64,000 bases of DNA from Diplocarpon mali (GCA_024741835.1 JAENRP010000080.1:1-64000), one strand, 5' to 3'. Numbered from the stretch's first letter, positions 1 to 13,400 are shown. Program-made: numbers and translations. Notes: generated by a model not told the origin, from the letters alone.

Positions 1-1719
1 ATTATATAGTTTAGCGCTTATTATATCTTTAGGCTAAGAGGCGAATTTTAAGGCAGGCTTGACTATAAATAACTAATTCTCTTCTTTATTATTAAAGAAA
101 TCTCATTTAAACTTTAGTATAGGAGTCCAGTTTTCTCTTAAAATAAGCAAACTATAAGCAGAAGCGCAGAGCCTTAGTATATTAATAATAGTACTATTAA
201 GTAGGGTAATATTTATAGCCTAATTTGATCTTTTTATAGCTTTGTCAATTACTATAAGTACTATATTAGATAGGCCTATAAATCTGCAATTGTAAATTCG
301 ATTGCCTTAGAATTTTGCTACTCCTTTTTAAATAATAAAGAAATTGAGAATTTGAATAGCTTTAGCTATAGGAGTGTTTTCCTTAAGAATTTTTAATAAT
401 ACTCGCCTTCTATTATTAGAATCAATATTTGTTAGGAAACGTAAATGAAATAGGAGTCCTCTCTTATTAGTAGCTAAATTATCTAATTGACGAATAGATT
501 CTTCCTTTTTATCTTGGTCTATTTTGAAAGTATTGGCTAAGGTTATGTATTAATCTGCGTCGGCTAAGAATTCCTCTTTAGAGATTCCTTTTAGTCTTAA
601 TTCTTTAATTAGGAAGTTATCAAATTAGAGAATTCTAAAGGCTACCTAGGTTGAAAGGTTGCTAATAGCATTCGCATAAGCTAAAAGGAGTTTTTATTAC
701 TCTATATCTCTTAAGGCTGCGTAGGTCGATTTAAAGCTCTCTAATAATATAATAGCTCTACTGTCTTAAGAGAAGTTTATAACTAGTGCTTATTTATCTC
801 TTATTATAATAGATAAAACCATTTATGAGTTCTTTAAAGGCATATTGCTTATGAAAGATAAGGAGTATAAATAAGAGAGTTTAATAGGGTATAAGAATTA
901 AAAGGGCATATAAGCTGCAATAGGTTTGCTATATATATATTAAGGAAATTGGACTTTTTATTTATTATTTAAGGAAAGTAATAGGAATATTATAATTAAA
1001 GGCTAATATTAAGAATGCAAAATAAGTTAGAGTAGGTAAGAATTTAAGGTGATCTTAAAAGATCTATATCTTAAATAATAAAGGAGGCGACCTTGCCGAA
1101 AATGTAAAAATAAGGATTAGAAGAAGGTAAGATAATTAATAGGCTAAGAAATCGTTTAGTATTCCCACTTATATTCTTTAGATATTTTAAAAATAATAAC
1201 TTAAGGTTATAATTAGTTAGGTATTTTAATATTCTTTACTCATAGGACTAGCTTATAGGTTAAATTGGAAAAATCTTAGTCTTTATTTAAGGGTTCAAAA
1301 TTGCTTATATTACTATCGGTTCTTATAGAAGATTCAGAGGTTGTATTAATTTTTAATTCGTCTTCTAAGGGGAATAAGGTCTAATTACGTTGATAAAAGT
1401 GCTTTAATCAATTAGCTGCAAAGGTTCTTTTAATATCAATTCTATTAAGTTCCTAAAGAGAATAGTATCCCTTTTCTTCTTACTTAGACTTAACCTTAAA
1501 TAGACTAAGCTATCGATAGTCAAGTTTGGTATTTATAGATATATTAATACTTCTTATAATATTATAGATTAGCATAAGATTATCTTTTCGAATAGAATGC
1601 GTTTTAAGTACTTTAAAAGCAGCCTACGCTTCCTTAGCTTTTTCCTAATATCATTTCTTTTATAGAATGATTTCCTTTATATCTATATCTTAAAGCTTAA
1701 GTTATTAGCATCTTATTAT

Positions 1720-2160
1720 AAGCAAATTGGAACGGTTCCGAATTTGACTATAGTCGAATAATCTTTAAATAGGCTATTAGGATTTAAGAGGGAGCTATGC
1801 CTTTCTACTATAGATAAGGAAGAATAGTATAACTTTAATTAGTTTATAGATTATTATTCGATAAGCAAAGAGTATTTTATAAAAGCGTTTTATCTAATCC
1901 TTAAATCCTTTGTAAGTAACTTTAGATAGACTATCAAAAATATTATAGTATTCTCGTTCTATTACTCTATTAGCTTTCGAGTTATACGCTAAGATTTGAA
2001 CCTATTTAATACTATATTTTCATAAGAAAGCTTTAACTACTCCTTTGTTTTTAAAGCCTTTATTAATAGTTAATTTGCTAAAAAGTCTATAGCGATAGAC
2101 TACATCTTCTTAAAGGAACTTTGCAATAGATTTAAAGTTAGCAGATCTTAAAGGTTATCC
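1720..2160 (-). pseudogene. Gypsy A1 integrase core (broken)
   Basis: Minus-strand translation gives a recognisable retroviral-type integrase core: NKGFKNKGVVKAFL, KYSIK, VQILAYNSKANRVIER, then ENYNIFDSLSKVTYKGFKD, KRFYKILFAYRI. The YNSKANxVIER motif corresponds to the A-Y-x-P-Q-x-N-G-x-x-E-R segment that carries the catalytic glutamate. In-frame stops are present. Position after reverse transcriptase and RNase H fits the Ty3/gypsy gene order. No chromodomain was identified further downstream. Bases 1-1,700 contain only decayed sequence I cannot assign beyond belonging to this element or its surroundings. Confidence 0.8.
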
Positions 2161-2672
2161 TTTAAGCTATTCTAATAGGTCTTCCTTTGCTAGAATAAAA
2201 TATATTATCCTATTCTTAGTAGTTAGTACTTATATAATATTAAGGCTGACTTTATAGAAAAGGCCTAATGGCTAGGTTAGGAATAAGGGATTTTCCTTAC
2301 AATTAGGTTTTTATTTCTAATAAGGGATATAACTCTTTATAAAAGCTTTATAGTCTTTAAAAGAGCCTTTCCAAAAGAATTTTCTTAAGAGTTAGTAGTA
2401 AGTAGACTTAGCTCCTTAGTGGCTAGTTTCCTTATAAATATCCTAGATAGCCTTAGCCTTTAGTTTTTCGTCGTTTAAGTAGAGTTGTATAAGGAATAAG
2501 TTATCGCTCCTTTTAAATAATCGTCTTCCTTATATTAAATAAATTAGAGCTTTAGCTTTGAATTTCTGAAAATCCTTAAAAGCAACTATCTTTAATCGTT
2601 TAAGTGTGATTAAAAACTTCGCGATTTCTTTAAAGTTATTTAAGTAGTTAGGTAATAAAATTCTCTTATTTA

Positions 2673-2695
2673 ACTTATAGGCTAGGCTCGCGAGT
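2673..2695. repeat. 23-base imperfect palindrome, copy 1
   Basis: ACTTATAGGC, TAG spacer, GCTCGCGAGT: a 10-3-10 arrangement shared with the other copies listed in this window. It lies inside the pol region of gypsy A1. Confidence 0.7.
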
Positions 2696-2839
2696 CGAGT
2701 CCTTTTAAAGCGATATATTAATAGATAATTAACTTCGTTTTCTACTTACTTATTAATATTTGTTTTATCTTCTTTAATTAAATCAAAGGGGTAAGGCTAA
2801 GTTCTTTTTAAAAGGCTATTAGCAGTAGTATTTTTCATT

Positions 2840-3200
2840 CTTAAAATGTATTTGACTTTAAAGTCTATTAGTCTTATTTAAGCAATCTATTTTATTAGCA
2901 AGGCTCTTAATAGGTCGCTTGCAGCTTTATTCAATTATTCTACTAGTACTTTAGCATTAGTTTCAAAAATGAAGTAAGTGCTATAGAGGTCGCTTCTTAT
3001 CTTTTTCATTGCTTTTAAGGCGCCTTTGCATTCCTATTTAATAGTATTATACTTTATCTCTACTAGATTCTAAAGACTACTTTTAAAGCGAGCTAGATGT
3101 CTTTTCTATTAGGTATTAGCTTATTAAAGGATAGTACCTTATTCGATTAAGCTTATATTAACTATTAGTATAATTGGCCTAGCGTTAGCTCTATAGTCTA
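2840..3200 (-). pseudogene. Gypsy A1 RNase H region (broken)
   Basis: The minus strand downstream of the reverse transcriptase encodes a HFIFETNAKVLVE...LNKAASDLLRALL stretch followed by an IA-x-IRLID segment. This matches the part of gypsy polyproteins where the RNase H domain ends (ETDA...L...LNR...DLPGAL...RWLAWIRLFD pattern). Stops replace Gln and Trp codons. The segment sits between the reverse transcriptase (3,540-4,060) and the integrase (1,720-2,160), as expected for a gypsy pol. Limits are approximate. Confidence 0.65.
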
Positions 3201-3539
3201 TTTTAATTAAATAAGGCGCCTTAAGTAACGCTTGCTTTAGTTGTTTTATAACCTCTATTTAGGGTTTCTCCTATTGAAACTCAGCCCTTTTCTAAAATAA
3301 GGAGTAAATAGGTACTGCCTTTTTAGCGAAATTCTTGATTTAGATGCGATAGTATACTATAACGCTAATAAATGCGCGAGCTTTTACTATATTGTTATAT
3401 CTCTTCTATTTATTAATTTTAAGTACTTTAGCCCTTTAAGGACTTCGGCTATTGGAATTAGTAATAAAACTAACAATTTCTATCGATAGAAGATAATATT
3501 ATAACTTCGGACCGACTATTGCTCTTGCCCTTTTAAATT

Positions 3540-4060
3540 GTATAAGCACTTAGTCTAGGTTTTAAATGTGTTCTATTATAAATCGCCGTATGCTAAGGAG
3601 AACTTCTTTATAGTTATAAAATGATCTTAATCCTTTTACTCTTATATCATTTATATAAGGGAGCGTAATATTAGGTATATAATCTATTAGTATCTTATAA
3701 ATTACTTAGATAAATTGAGCGATCGAATTTATAGCCCCTTAAGGTAATCTTATCATTTGAAGTAGCTTAAGAGGGGTTTGAATTGCTATTATATCTCTCG
3801 ATTTAATATTAAGAATGAATTAGTTATATTTAGAAAAGAAGTTAATAAGAGAGCTGCGGGTTAATCTTACGAATTCATTTAAGAACTCATCCATATTCAG
3901 AAGAACGTTAGCGTCTCTAACAGTTACTCGGTTCATCTCTACTACTACTATTATTAGTCTATAAGTTCCCTTTTCCTTTTTAGTAATTAAGAACTATTTA
4001 TTCTTATAAGGGCTATTATAAAACTCGAGAACACCTTGCTTTAGCCTGTCCTTTAATATT
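3540..4060 (-). pseudogene. Gypsy A1 reverse transcriptase (broken)
   Basis: The minus-strand translation shows the core of a Ty3/gypsy reverse transcriptase: a SPYxNxxFLxxKKxGTYR-type opening, then VEMNRVTVRDANVLLNMDEF, SLINFFSKYN, KSRDIIAIQTPLKLLQM, RLPxGAINSIAQF, and PYINDIRVKG. The last is the counterpart of the catalytic [YF]xDD box, with the first Asp changed to Asn. Several in-frame stops interrupt it, each explicable as CAG or TGG mutated to TAG. The motif order is that of the reverse transcriptase palm region. Loss of the catalytic aspartate and the stops mean it is dead. Confidence 0.85.
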
Positions 4061-4639
4061 TCGATTACCTTTTCTTAAAGAGCTTTAAGGACTTTAAATG
4101 TTTTCTCTTGCTAGGCTTTGTAAGGTATTATCTTAATTTTAATATAAGATATAACCTCTTTTCGAATTTGGCCAAGTTCCATTTAGTTAAAAGCTAAGGC
4201 GTCCTCTCAATTTATTAAGGTTTTATAGAATAGTTTACATTCTTGCTCTATTAAGTCTTCTTTAATTTTTAGCATATTAAAACATTCTTTTATTAGTTAA
4301 TATCTAATGGGTTTATTAGAAAATCTACTTATAATAAACTTATCGAATTTGCCACCCGGCTTTAGAGGTCGAAGCTTCTTATCTTATTTAAACTAATTAT
4401 CTAATCCTTTAGGCTTCGAGCTATTAGAGATTCCCTAATCTACCGGTTATACTTTATCGGCCTTACTTTTATATATAGTTCAAATATTAGCTAGTACTAT
4501 GCTTCTTTGCTTCTTTCCTTTTTTATTAAATCTTGTGAAATAGTCCGAATTTTCCTTTTTAAAAATAAATAAAAGATTTTCTAAGTTATTAATTTAAAGT
4601 GCGTAAATAGAAATGTTATTAGTAATTTTATTATTTTTC

Positions 4640-4662
4640 ACTTATAGGTCCGGCTTATAAGT
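4640..4662. repeat. 23-base imperfect palindrome, copy 2
   Basis: ACTTATAGGT, CCG spacer, GCTTATAAGT. The flanks (aaaaccac and gtgaaaaataa, read on the minus strand) align with those of the copy at 39,343-39,365 in gypsy A2, so these two sites are the same position in two copies of the element. Confidence 0.75.
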
Positions 4663-4802
4663 GGTTTTTAAGTTTTTTTAAAATAATTGGTGAATTATTA
4701 AAATTTATAAAATGAACTCTCTTCTCTACTTTATTTTTCTTTTTTCTTAATTATTAAGCTAATAAAATGCTAATTGTACCATTTTTCAAAATCCTAGATT
4801 TG

Positions 4803-4825
4803 ACTCCTAATCTAGGATTGCGAGT
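4803..4825. repeat. 23-base imperfect palindrome, copy 3
   Basis: ACTCCTAATC, TAG spacer, GATTGCGAGT. The symmetry extends outward (TTTG on the left, CAAA on the right). Probably the same element position as 39,220-39,242 in gypsy A2. Confidence 0.75.
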
Positions 4826-6718
4826 CAAATCACTATTATTTAAAATTGGCAAACTCACCTTTCTTTTGCTATAACTCCTTGCTAGGTGCCTTCCCTTATT
4901 AGTATTAAGCTTAGCCCTTATATTAGCTAATCGTTTCTCAAAACCTTATTTTAAAATTCGGCTATATCTCTTGCGATAACTATTTATCCTTTTAAAGATC
5001 GATCTATATTTTAAAGACTAGCTTTTATAAGACTATCTTTAGGATAGTTAAATATTAGCTAAGATTTTAAAATAAAGGGCATTCTTAAAAGAATGTTATT
5101 TGAAGAATTCTTTATTATTAGAAAGTTAGTATAATTAATAATTCCTTTAACTCTAACTTTCACATTTTTTACCTATCTATTAAAATTGTATTTCGATCTA
5201 AAGATAGTCGAATAAATAAGGAGTCGATCGCTAACGATTATCAATCGAGCTATTTCTGCCACTTTTCTAATTATTATATTAACTTCTAAACTATAATTAA
5301 TCAGAGCCTTTGCTTTAACTAATTCTTTTATTAAATAAATAATAATAGGGCTTTTTATTATAACTATTGAATAATTTCGATTGATATTCTAAGATATTAA
5401 AGCTATTACTATAATATTATAATACCTTTAGGTTCCTTCGTTTTCTATAATCTAAAGATATTTGATTAAGGCTAAGTGCTTTTCAAAGTTCTTTTATATT
5501 ATAATTTCCATTTCCTTATTATTATTCAAATTTTTAAAAGCAATTAGGATATGCTTTTCTAGTACTTTATTAAAGCGTTTAATCAAATTAAATAGGTCTT
5601 TGAATATAAGGTTAATTTGCTAGGCTATGATATTCTCTATAGCTTTCTCTATTGCGGTTGAACTAGCGTATTTGTTAACGAATTTTTCTTATTTTAATAT
5701 CTATCTCTTTCGCTTAGGGTTAAGGGTTTGCGCAATAACTTTAACTTCTTAATCTTTAAGCTTAAAGCTATCTTTATCTATTATATCTTTGATTAATTTA
5801 TCTACTATATTAGCTTTATCCTTATTTATTATAGTTTTAGATTATTAAGTGTCTTTTAGCGTTTGGACTCTATATTAAGATTCTTAAGTTGTATGCGTTA
5901 ATTTCTGGACTTTGGCTGGTTTTATTAGTATTAAAGGAGTGGTAGATCTAGAAGGACGCTAAGTATTCTAAGGGTTTCTAGATATAGAAGTAGTATTAAT
6001 ATTAATAGATATATTATTATTAACCTATCTTAAGATAGAGATGCCTTTAACTTTTATAGCTATTTGATTAGAAGCTAGGTCCTTAAGAACTCCCTTAGGT
6101 AGGTTGCTAGTTAGACTAGTATATATATAAGTTGGAATTTTAATATTTATATCTATAATACGCTATTATTCGATTAAATTCTTATCCTATTTTATACTAT
6201 ATATTATTATTCAAATAGTTTATAACTATAAGCGATTTTAGTGCTTTTTAATAAGGATAGCTTTTAGCCTAGGATCTCTAATGTAAAGCATCCTATACTT
6301 ATTAATATGCATAACCCTAATGTTAATAAAACGATAGAAAAGAGGGCAATTGTTATAATACTTATATAAAGCGTAGTTAGGTTCTTTATTATTGCAAAAG
6401 TTGTAAGTTAGTCGTCTTCTATTGCTATTCCTTTAGTACCCTATAGTATTAATATTAGTAAAGTGCTAGTTAGGATTAATTTCTCCTTCTTTAATTAACT
6501 ATTAAGTTCTTATATTAGCTAGTTATTTTAAATGATAAGAAGTAGGAGTCTAGTAATAGGAACTACTATATTGGCTTATAATGGCTGAGTTTTGCCTATT
6601 ATTAAATTAGGGAATATGCTATTTTTCTTATAAGAGATTATCAATCTTAGTTTTTAAGCTTTAGATTTAGAGTTTTGCAAATTAGGTCTTAAGTTCCTTA
6701 ATTCTAAGGTTGGATCTT

Positions 6719-6741
6719 ACTCTTAGGTTGGGACTGCGAGT
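6719..6741. repeat. 23-base imperfect palindrome, copy 4 (inside gag)
   Basis: ACTCTTAGGT, TGG spacer, GACTGCGAGT. Equivalent to 38,796-38,818 in gypsy A2. On the gag strand it is read as part of an FTRSPNLRVRS-type peptide, so at this site the repeat is in frame within coding sequence. Confidence 0.75.
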
Positions 6742-7727
6742 GAAAGGTATGACTACTAGGTTCTTCTTTGCCTCCTCTATGACTTCTAAAGCCTTTAAGT
6801 GTTCTTGGACTAGGCTCTTAAGGTCTTTAGTATAAAAGGGAGTAGGGGCTTTTTCCTACTCTATAGCATTAATAGTTCTCTTATTAAGATCTGATTTTAA
6901 AGCAAAGGCTGCGAATTCCTTAAATAAGGTAAAAGTTATAAGGTCTTGCTTATTAATCTTAAAATGCTTAATAATCTTATTTCAAAGTCTAATAGGTAAT
7001 TTAAGTAAAAAAAGGCGGCCTCTTTTAACTTTATTAAGTATTTTCTAGCTGATTAAGGTATTTGATATATAAGTAAAAGTCTAATAGTAGTTCTTAAGTT
7101 CCTTAGGAGTATAAGTGATTAGAATAAATTCCTTTAAAAAAGCTAAGGTATTGCGAATCTGCTATCTATCAAATTTGCGAAATTCAGATTTAAGGGCCTT
7201 AATAAAGAGTTCTTATAAACTATGAGTTTTCTATTTAAGGAAGGACTTGATAATATCCTTACTTATATAATTATAGTAGTAAGGAAGTCGAGAAATCATA
7301 TCCTTTTATATAATATTAAAATTGTAATAAGTTTCCTTATATTGCTTAAGGAAATTAATAATATTGGCGCTTATAAAGTAAGGAGCGCTAGGGGAACTAG
7401 GGAGGAGAAAGTGATTAGTAATAGCTTTGAATACGGCTATTATCGTTTTATACTAACCGTCTAAGTTGATAGAATCTATAAAGGGCAAAGGGGAAGCTTT
7501 GATATTACGAGATTGATTGCTAAAAGGAGTACTTCGAAATTTAAAAGGGCTTAAAGAACGTTTAGAATCTGAGTTAATCTTAAAGTGATTAGGATAAGTT
7601 TGAAAAGATTTAAATAAAGGGTTAATGAAAAGTTTAAAATTGTTATTATTTTTAGTATTTTCTAATATCGATATTGAAAAAGTAGATAGTAGTCTTAAGT
7701 TATTTAAGGACGTCTTTTTATCCTTCT

Positions 7728-7750
7728 ACTTATAGGCTAGGCCTAGGAGT
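7728..7750. repeat. 23-base imperfect palindrome, copy 5 (inside gag)
   Basis: ACTTATAGGC, TAG spacer, GCCTAGGAGT. Equivalent to 37,793-37,815 in gypsy A2, shown by matching flanks (agcagaatccggaattct against atagaagccggattttc). Confidence 0.75.
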
Positions 7751-7791
7751 AGAATTCCGGATTCTGCTAAAAGTTTAATCTGAGTTTACTA

Positions 7792-8090
7792 TATTGGTAC
7801 GCAGATTCCTATGCAAGAGGCAAGCCATCCTCATTCCTAGGGTCATCTCACACAGCTGTACCATATGCGATATAAGGGGTTTCGTATGTATTTCGGACGG
7901 CTATTTAGCTGGAGGACCTTAGAAGGATATCTATATACAGCTAAAAGGGAATATAAAAAGGAGGATATTTAAAGGTATAAAGGTACTATCTTAGTTATAT
8001 AGAGATAGATAGATATTATAATAGATTCTTTTTAATAATAAGTACTTAACTATATTTATATAAATATCGATTACTAGTATAGAACTTATA
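7792..8090 (+). repeat. 5' LTR of copia A1
   Basis: 299 bases, matching the LTRs at 15,518-15,811 (direct) and at 36,614-36,912 and 47,372-47,670 (inverted). The expected TG start appears as TA. The outer (left) part keeps many CpA and TpG steps, for example around 7,800-7,900, while the inner end is converted to TpA. Confidence 0.9.
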
Positions 8091-8399
8091 CTAATTAGTA
8101 GTAGCACCTTTACTATAAATAGTAAGGTTATTAAACTGAAGAATTCTTTCTTGATTTTAAGGAGTACTTGATTATATTTCTAGCTTACTTTGAATACTAA
8201 CCTAAACGTATAAAGTAATATCAGTTACTACTAAAGGGGAAAAGGCAAAAGGTATATAAATCTAATTAAAGTTATTACTTTAAAAGTAGATACTATCCTC
8301 TTCTATCTGCGTTCTATTATATATTATAATTAGGGTAAAACTGGAGTGCAATTAGTATCTTAACTATAATTAAATAATAGTATAATAATATATAAAATA

Positions 8400-10000
8400 C
8401 AACTATATTAGACTTCTTTCGGACCCTATTAGGGTATAAAGCAATATTTGGATAATATTAGGAAATAATCAAAGGGGGACTATTAATGCCGCTTAATCTA
8501 AGGCAACCCTAGATACTAAGGGACCTTGAAAGGGATATAAGACCCTAAGAGGATCAACTTAGCGAAGAGGCCCTTAGACTAAAAGATTAATATATAAAGA
8601 ACTTTTAGAAGATATTATAAGATAGTAAAAGGAGAGGGCTATACCTTACTAAGGACTTTTAAAAGGAATTCTAAGATTAGATAGTTAGCGACTTTAAATT
8701 ATTAGATAAGGATATTCGATAACGCTTAAGGGACGACCTTTAGTACTATAGAGTATACGTTTAGCGCAGGAAGGGCGTTTCAATCAGCTAGGCACTTTTC
8801 AATATAGTATACTAAGAAAGAAACAAGTAGCTAGAAGACCAGCTAGAGTTATAGACTTGAGAAGTACTAAACTCAGTTATAGTATAATCTCTAAGATATA
8901 GAATAAGGTCTACTTTAGAATTTGCTAAGTCTATGCGAATAAGCAAGCCACCCGCTTAAAGGATTATTATAGTTAAATAGGAGATACTATACTAAGACTC
9001 GCTTTAGTAAGGATACCTTAGATATAATAATAACACTTTATAAGATAACTTATATAAAGCAGACACTTTAAGATAAATAACCGAACGGTATAACCTTAAA
9101 AGAATACCTTATTAATCCCAATTAAGACGGACCTTAGTCTTATAATACCTAGAGATCCTGAATCTGATACTAATGCTGCTAATCTAACTAAGAGATAGAT
9201 CGTTGCTACCCTTTGCTATAGGAAGGGGTTTAAGAGTGCTTTTAGACCTTAACTAGAGTAACGCTTAACTATCTTAGTATATTATAAAACCTTTAACTTC
9301 AGATTAGGCCAAAACCCTTATAAATCTAAGTAAGATATATATTAAAGAGACTTAGTATTTAAGCGGGAAAGATCACCTTAACGAGAAGCTTTATATATTT
9401 GCCAATTTGTGCTAAAGAGCCTTAATAGACTAGAGCATATAATATAGAGCCTTTCCATCTATACTATAAGACTCGGCCTCGATATACTACTATTAGTACT
9501 TATAAAATAAGAACTTTAAGTTTGCTAAGCTAGTAGAGGCCATTTAGGCCAATTACGAGACTGAAGAGAGAAGTAGCAGATTCCTAAGGAGGTGGTTTCG
9601 GCTGATATTTGACCTATTCTAATAAGAAGACTATTAAAGGGAGAAACCGATCTTGACCTAACTCGAAAACTATACTAAGGAGCTGCAGAACTTGCAATTA
9701 GGCCTATATACTAGTATAAGGAACGATCGATCAATTAGAGATAGACTTATATAAGGTATTTTTAGGAATCGGCTATTCTAAATGGCACTTTTTAAGCTAC
9801 TAGCGACGTTCCTAGTTCTATTAGATAGCTTATAGGCTTGCGCAGGAGTAGTTGCCTAGGACGGACCATCTAGACCTTAGCACCCTAGTTCGGCTACTAA
9901 TAGACCTTAATATCATTTGGCTAAAGAGCAAGAGCAATCTATAGTACACTTTTCAAATAGAAAGATGAAGTTTGCCTAAGGTAATAAAAGAGGAATAACC
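8400..10000 (+). pseudogene. Copia A1 gag (broken)
   Basis: The plus strand shows a long gag-like reading interrupted by many TAG/TAA. Legible segments include REKPILT, LENYTKELQNLQLGLYTSIRND and the basic segment KMKFAxGNKRG near 9,960. It lies between the 5' LTR and the protease-like DIGA motif near 10,460. The same sequence is found inverted in copia A2 (roughly 46,970-45,450). Assignment rests on position and on the copy comparison rather than on a conserved motif. A zinc knuckle is not clearly legible. Confidence 0.6.
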
Positions 10001-10419
10001 TTTTAATTAAAACCAAGCTATATAAGGTGTATTATATATTAGAAAAAGGACTACTATAGTAGTAAGTACTTAAAAGAAGAAAGAGCCGCTTAAAAGTCTC
10101 GCTATATAGTAAGCCGATAAGCCGAAGGGTATAAGCTAATAGATAAAATATATAAGGCATACCTCTTATAAGAAGATAAAGGAGCATATTCGGAGGGTAA
10201 TAGGACCGATGAGAATAAGTAGAAAACGTCTTTAGAAGAGGAGGACTAAGCAATTAGCAACCCTAAAGATAGTAATATCAACTTTACTATAGTATTCCTA
10301 GCTTCTAATTAGGAATATGACTTAAGAACTATGCTTAACTAGCTTGAAAAGCAAAAGGCTAAATACCTTTTGATAATAAGGGTTAATAAACTAATATAAA
10401 CGGACCTTAAGGTGTTTAT

Positions 10420-13400
10420 AATATAGTAGATGGATTAATTCTTCTAAGGATTCCTAATCGATATAGGCGCCTTAAATAAAAATGTAAGAGGAATTAATTA
10501 ATTTAAAGTCTTATAAAATATATAGGATATAGTTCTGGCTCTACTTGGCGCTAAAAAGCATAAAATTACCTTTAGGGCAGGTTTATAAAATGCAATCGGT
10601 AAGACAACTATTTAAATACTAGCAGGCCCTATAGAGTTCTTAATTGTAAAGGCAGATATACCGTTTTTAGTCTGCTTATAATAACTCGATAAAATAGGAG
10701 CTAAATATAATAATCTGCGCAATTTGCTTATTATTAGTAAGGAGAAATACTTAATTGTTAGAAAACATAGGTACCTATAGCTCTTACTTAATACAATAGA
10801 GCAACTTCTAATAACTTCAAAGGGTACAATTAATATATGCTACTTAATAGAAATAGAGATCTGAAGGCTGTATAAAAGATTTGGATATCCTTTAGTAAAA
10901 TGCCTTAAATACCTCTTGAACTAGGCTGGCTATAATATCGACTTTAGCATTATAGCAAGAGTAAGGGAAATATGCCGATATTATTAACTCTATACTAATA
11001 CTTCTTATAGATTCCGATTTCAGCTATAAGATAATATTGACTTTAATTATACTATATATATCGATATTGCTTAGTTCGGTAGAAGGAACGCCTTCTATAT
11101 GGTTGATAAAGCGACAGGATTTAGAGCCGCAAGGTTCTTATAAAAGGGAATAGGAGCATATTCGGCCGACGCAGTATTTCGAGCCTTTAAATTGGCTTAG
11201 CTGAATACGTATATTAAACCTCTTGATTTTATAGTATACGACTATAGTACCAACTTCAACTTAGCAGAGTTTAAAAGCTCTTTAAGATCTATAGGAATAA
11301 CCCTTAAACTAGTTCCTATAAAGGCGCACCACTCTATCGGTAAGGTCGAACGGTATTATTACCCTTTAAGATATACCTTTGAGATAATAATAGCTAAATA
11401 CCCTTGATTAAGCGACAATAAGAGGCTGCAAATAGCTATTAAAGCAGTTAATAATATAGCAGGGCCTAATAGAATGATTTCTACCTTACTTATTTTTAAG
11501 GTATATCTGAGGCTAATTGAACTAAATCTACCAAATCCGTTAGTAGAATAGAGGGCAGCAATAATTAAGAAGGCTATAAAGGAAGTAAGGAAGATCTACG
11601 CTACTCGTAAGGTTAATAACACTTTAAGTATAAGAAATGGCCTTAGAACTACTTATATCTACGATTTAAGGCTAAAAGACCTAGTATTAGTATATTAGGA
11701 GAAGGGAGGATAGATAGGCCTATTCGAGTTCCTAGGCTTAGAGAACGAAACCTATATAGTCGATATCAGCGGTAGAATAAGACACTTTAGATCGATAAGC
11801 GTACATTTATTTAAAATCGATAATAAAGAAAACTGCTTAAAGGAAACTAGAGGAATTAAACCTAAGGATCGAACGACTATTGAAAGGGAGTAGAACGCAA
11901 CTGATATCAATAAAGAAGTAGAGCCCTCTTGCTTAGCTAAGCTATAACTTAATAGCTATAAGCAATTGCCAAGAGTAGAGGTTCCTTTTATAAAGCCTAT
12001 TTCCGGCCTTTTTATAATTGATAACAATTATAATACTAAGATATAGATATCCTTTAGAGTAGACAATAAGCTATATGTGGCCAAATTAGAAGTATTCCTA
12101 ATAGAGAAGGAGAATAGGGACTAGGAACTGTTGCAGAAGCTATAGGCAAAAGGCAAGATTACCACTTTTAGGCGCCCTTTTTAGCAATCTCGCTTAAAGG
12201 AGTACTAAAGGCTAATGAATAGGGGGGTATTTGTACCAATGAATAAAAATGACCCTACTATAAAAGGCAAGAGGATCTTTAAATCGAGAATGGTTGATGA
12301 GATAAAGGGGAAGGAGATAGATCACCTATTTGAGAAATCACGCCTGGTTATATAGGCTTAGAATAATACTAGTAAGAAGGAGGAAGGTATAATCACTCAA
12401 TCCTTAACTATCTAATAAGTAAGCTAACGCCTTTTAATATCACTTTCGGTATTAATCTGGGAATACTTTAAAGAATAGGGCAAGAAGGGCATTCTTAGCC
12501 TATAGGATATTATATAAGCGTATACCTAGGTAGCTTCAAAGCTACTATGCGATATATTTGTATTTCTCTTATGAGATATCGCTAAGCTATTTCCCGTAGG
12601 TACAGTTTTTAAAGTAGTACTACTGCTCTATAGCATTCCCGAATTAGGAAATTACTAGTTTAGCACTTACTATAAGTACTATTATAGCAATCTTAATATA
12701 GCTAACTCAACTTATAACCTTTATCTATTATTAACCTTAAGCACTTCTCCCTTTTTCAATATAGTAGGAATATAAATGGATAACACTTTAATACTTAGAG
12801 AAGTAGACTTCTTAAAAAAGGAGGAAGACGAGATCAAAAGGGTAGGATTCCTTATAAAGCTAATATAATACCTATTAAGCACTGAATCACTAGCTTTCAA
12901 TAAGTGTATTATTTCCTAGGAAGGGGATATAGTATATATGTAATAAAAGGGCCAGGGCTAAAGGCTAGAACTAGTTAATACTTCTTAAGAGGGCTATAAG
13001 TAATAATACTTAGAGCAAAGAGTAAGAGGAGCTTATTTAGCTATGATCTACTAGCTAGAAGCTTCCTTCGATTTATCAGCTATAGCCTAATACTAGGATC
13101 TAATAGTTTAGGATGCAGAGAATCTAAATAAGCGACTTAAGTGGATTTGAAACAACCCTAAAAGAGGCCTAACCTACCTTACTATTAATTTGCAAAACGC
13201 TAAACTATTTGCATTTGTCGATAGATCTTTTGCTAATAATAAGGATTTAAGCTTGCAGATCAGCTATATTATTATACTAGCTACTAAAGAGGAAGGAGAA
13301 TCGCAGTTTACTCTGAAAGGTAATATTCTATACTATAGCTTAATAAAGTGTAAGAGAGTGATAAGAGCTATACTAGCCTTTGAACTATATGCTATAGTAG

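Larger units (their letters stand above)
1..7791 (-). mobile_element. Gypsy A1, main part: Ty3/gypsy retrotransposon, RIP-degraded
   Basis: Read on the minus strand this is the body of a Ty3/gypsy element in the order gag (near 7,790), zinc-knuckle-like stretch (about 6,430-6,360), reverse transcriptase, RNase H, integrase (near 1,720). The 3' LTR lies beyond the left edge. Coordinates 7,791 and 15,812 were once adjacent: the gag frame continues at 15,812-16,134 on the far side of copia A1. This was confirmed by alignment with the related gypsy A2 copy at 37,431-37,830. All frames carry TAG/TAA stops where CAG, CAA or TGG is expected, so nothing here is functional. The domain order and motifs are visible. 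The exact 3' limit is not. Confidence 0.85.
6350..7791 (-). pseudogene. Gypsy A1 gag, C-terminal part (broken)
   Basis: The minus strand is collinear and clearly homologous with the plus-strand gag of gypsy A2 (37,790-38,870). For example, the block around 7,250-7,450 matches 38,090-38,290, and the block around 6,700-6,850 matches 38,680-38,830. Near 6,430-6,360 a degenerate zinc-knuckle-like TYNFCNNKEPNYAL stretch can be read, as expected at the end of gag. The N-terminal 100 or so codons are at 15,812-16,134. Two copies of the 23-base palindrome (6,719-6,741 and 7,728-7,750) lie inside the gene. Stops throughout. Confidence 0.75.

Noticed and set aside
7222..7464. 80-codon open frame on plus strand, and similar short frames in 1-50,440 (10,032-10,253, 15,268-15,501, 18,195-18,473, 30,224-30,457, 38,609-38,839, 43,894-44,106, 48,436-48,714)
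   Set aside because: They are opposite-strand or out-of-frame shadows of degenerate retrotransposon genes, or A/T-rich chance frames rich in Ile, Leu, Tyr and Lys with no domain.
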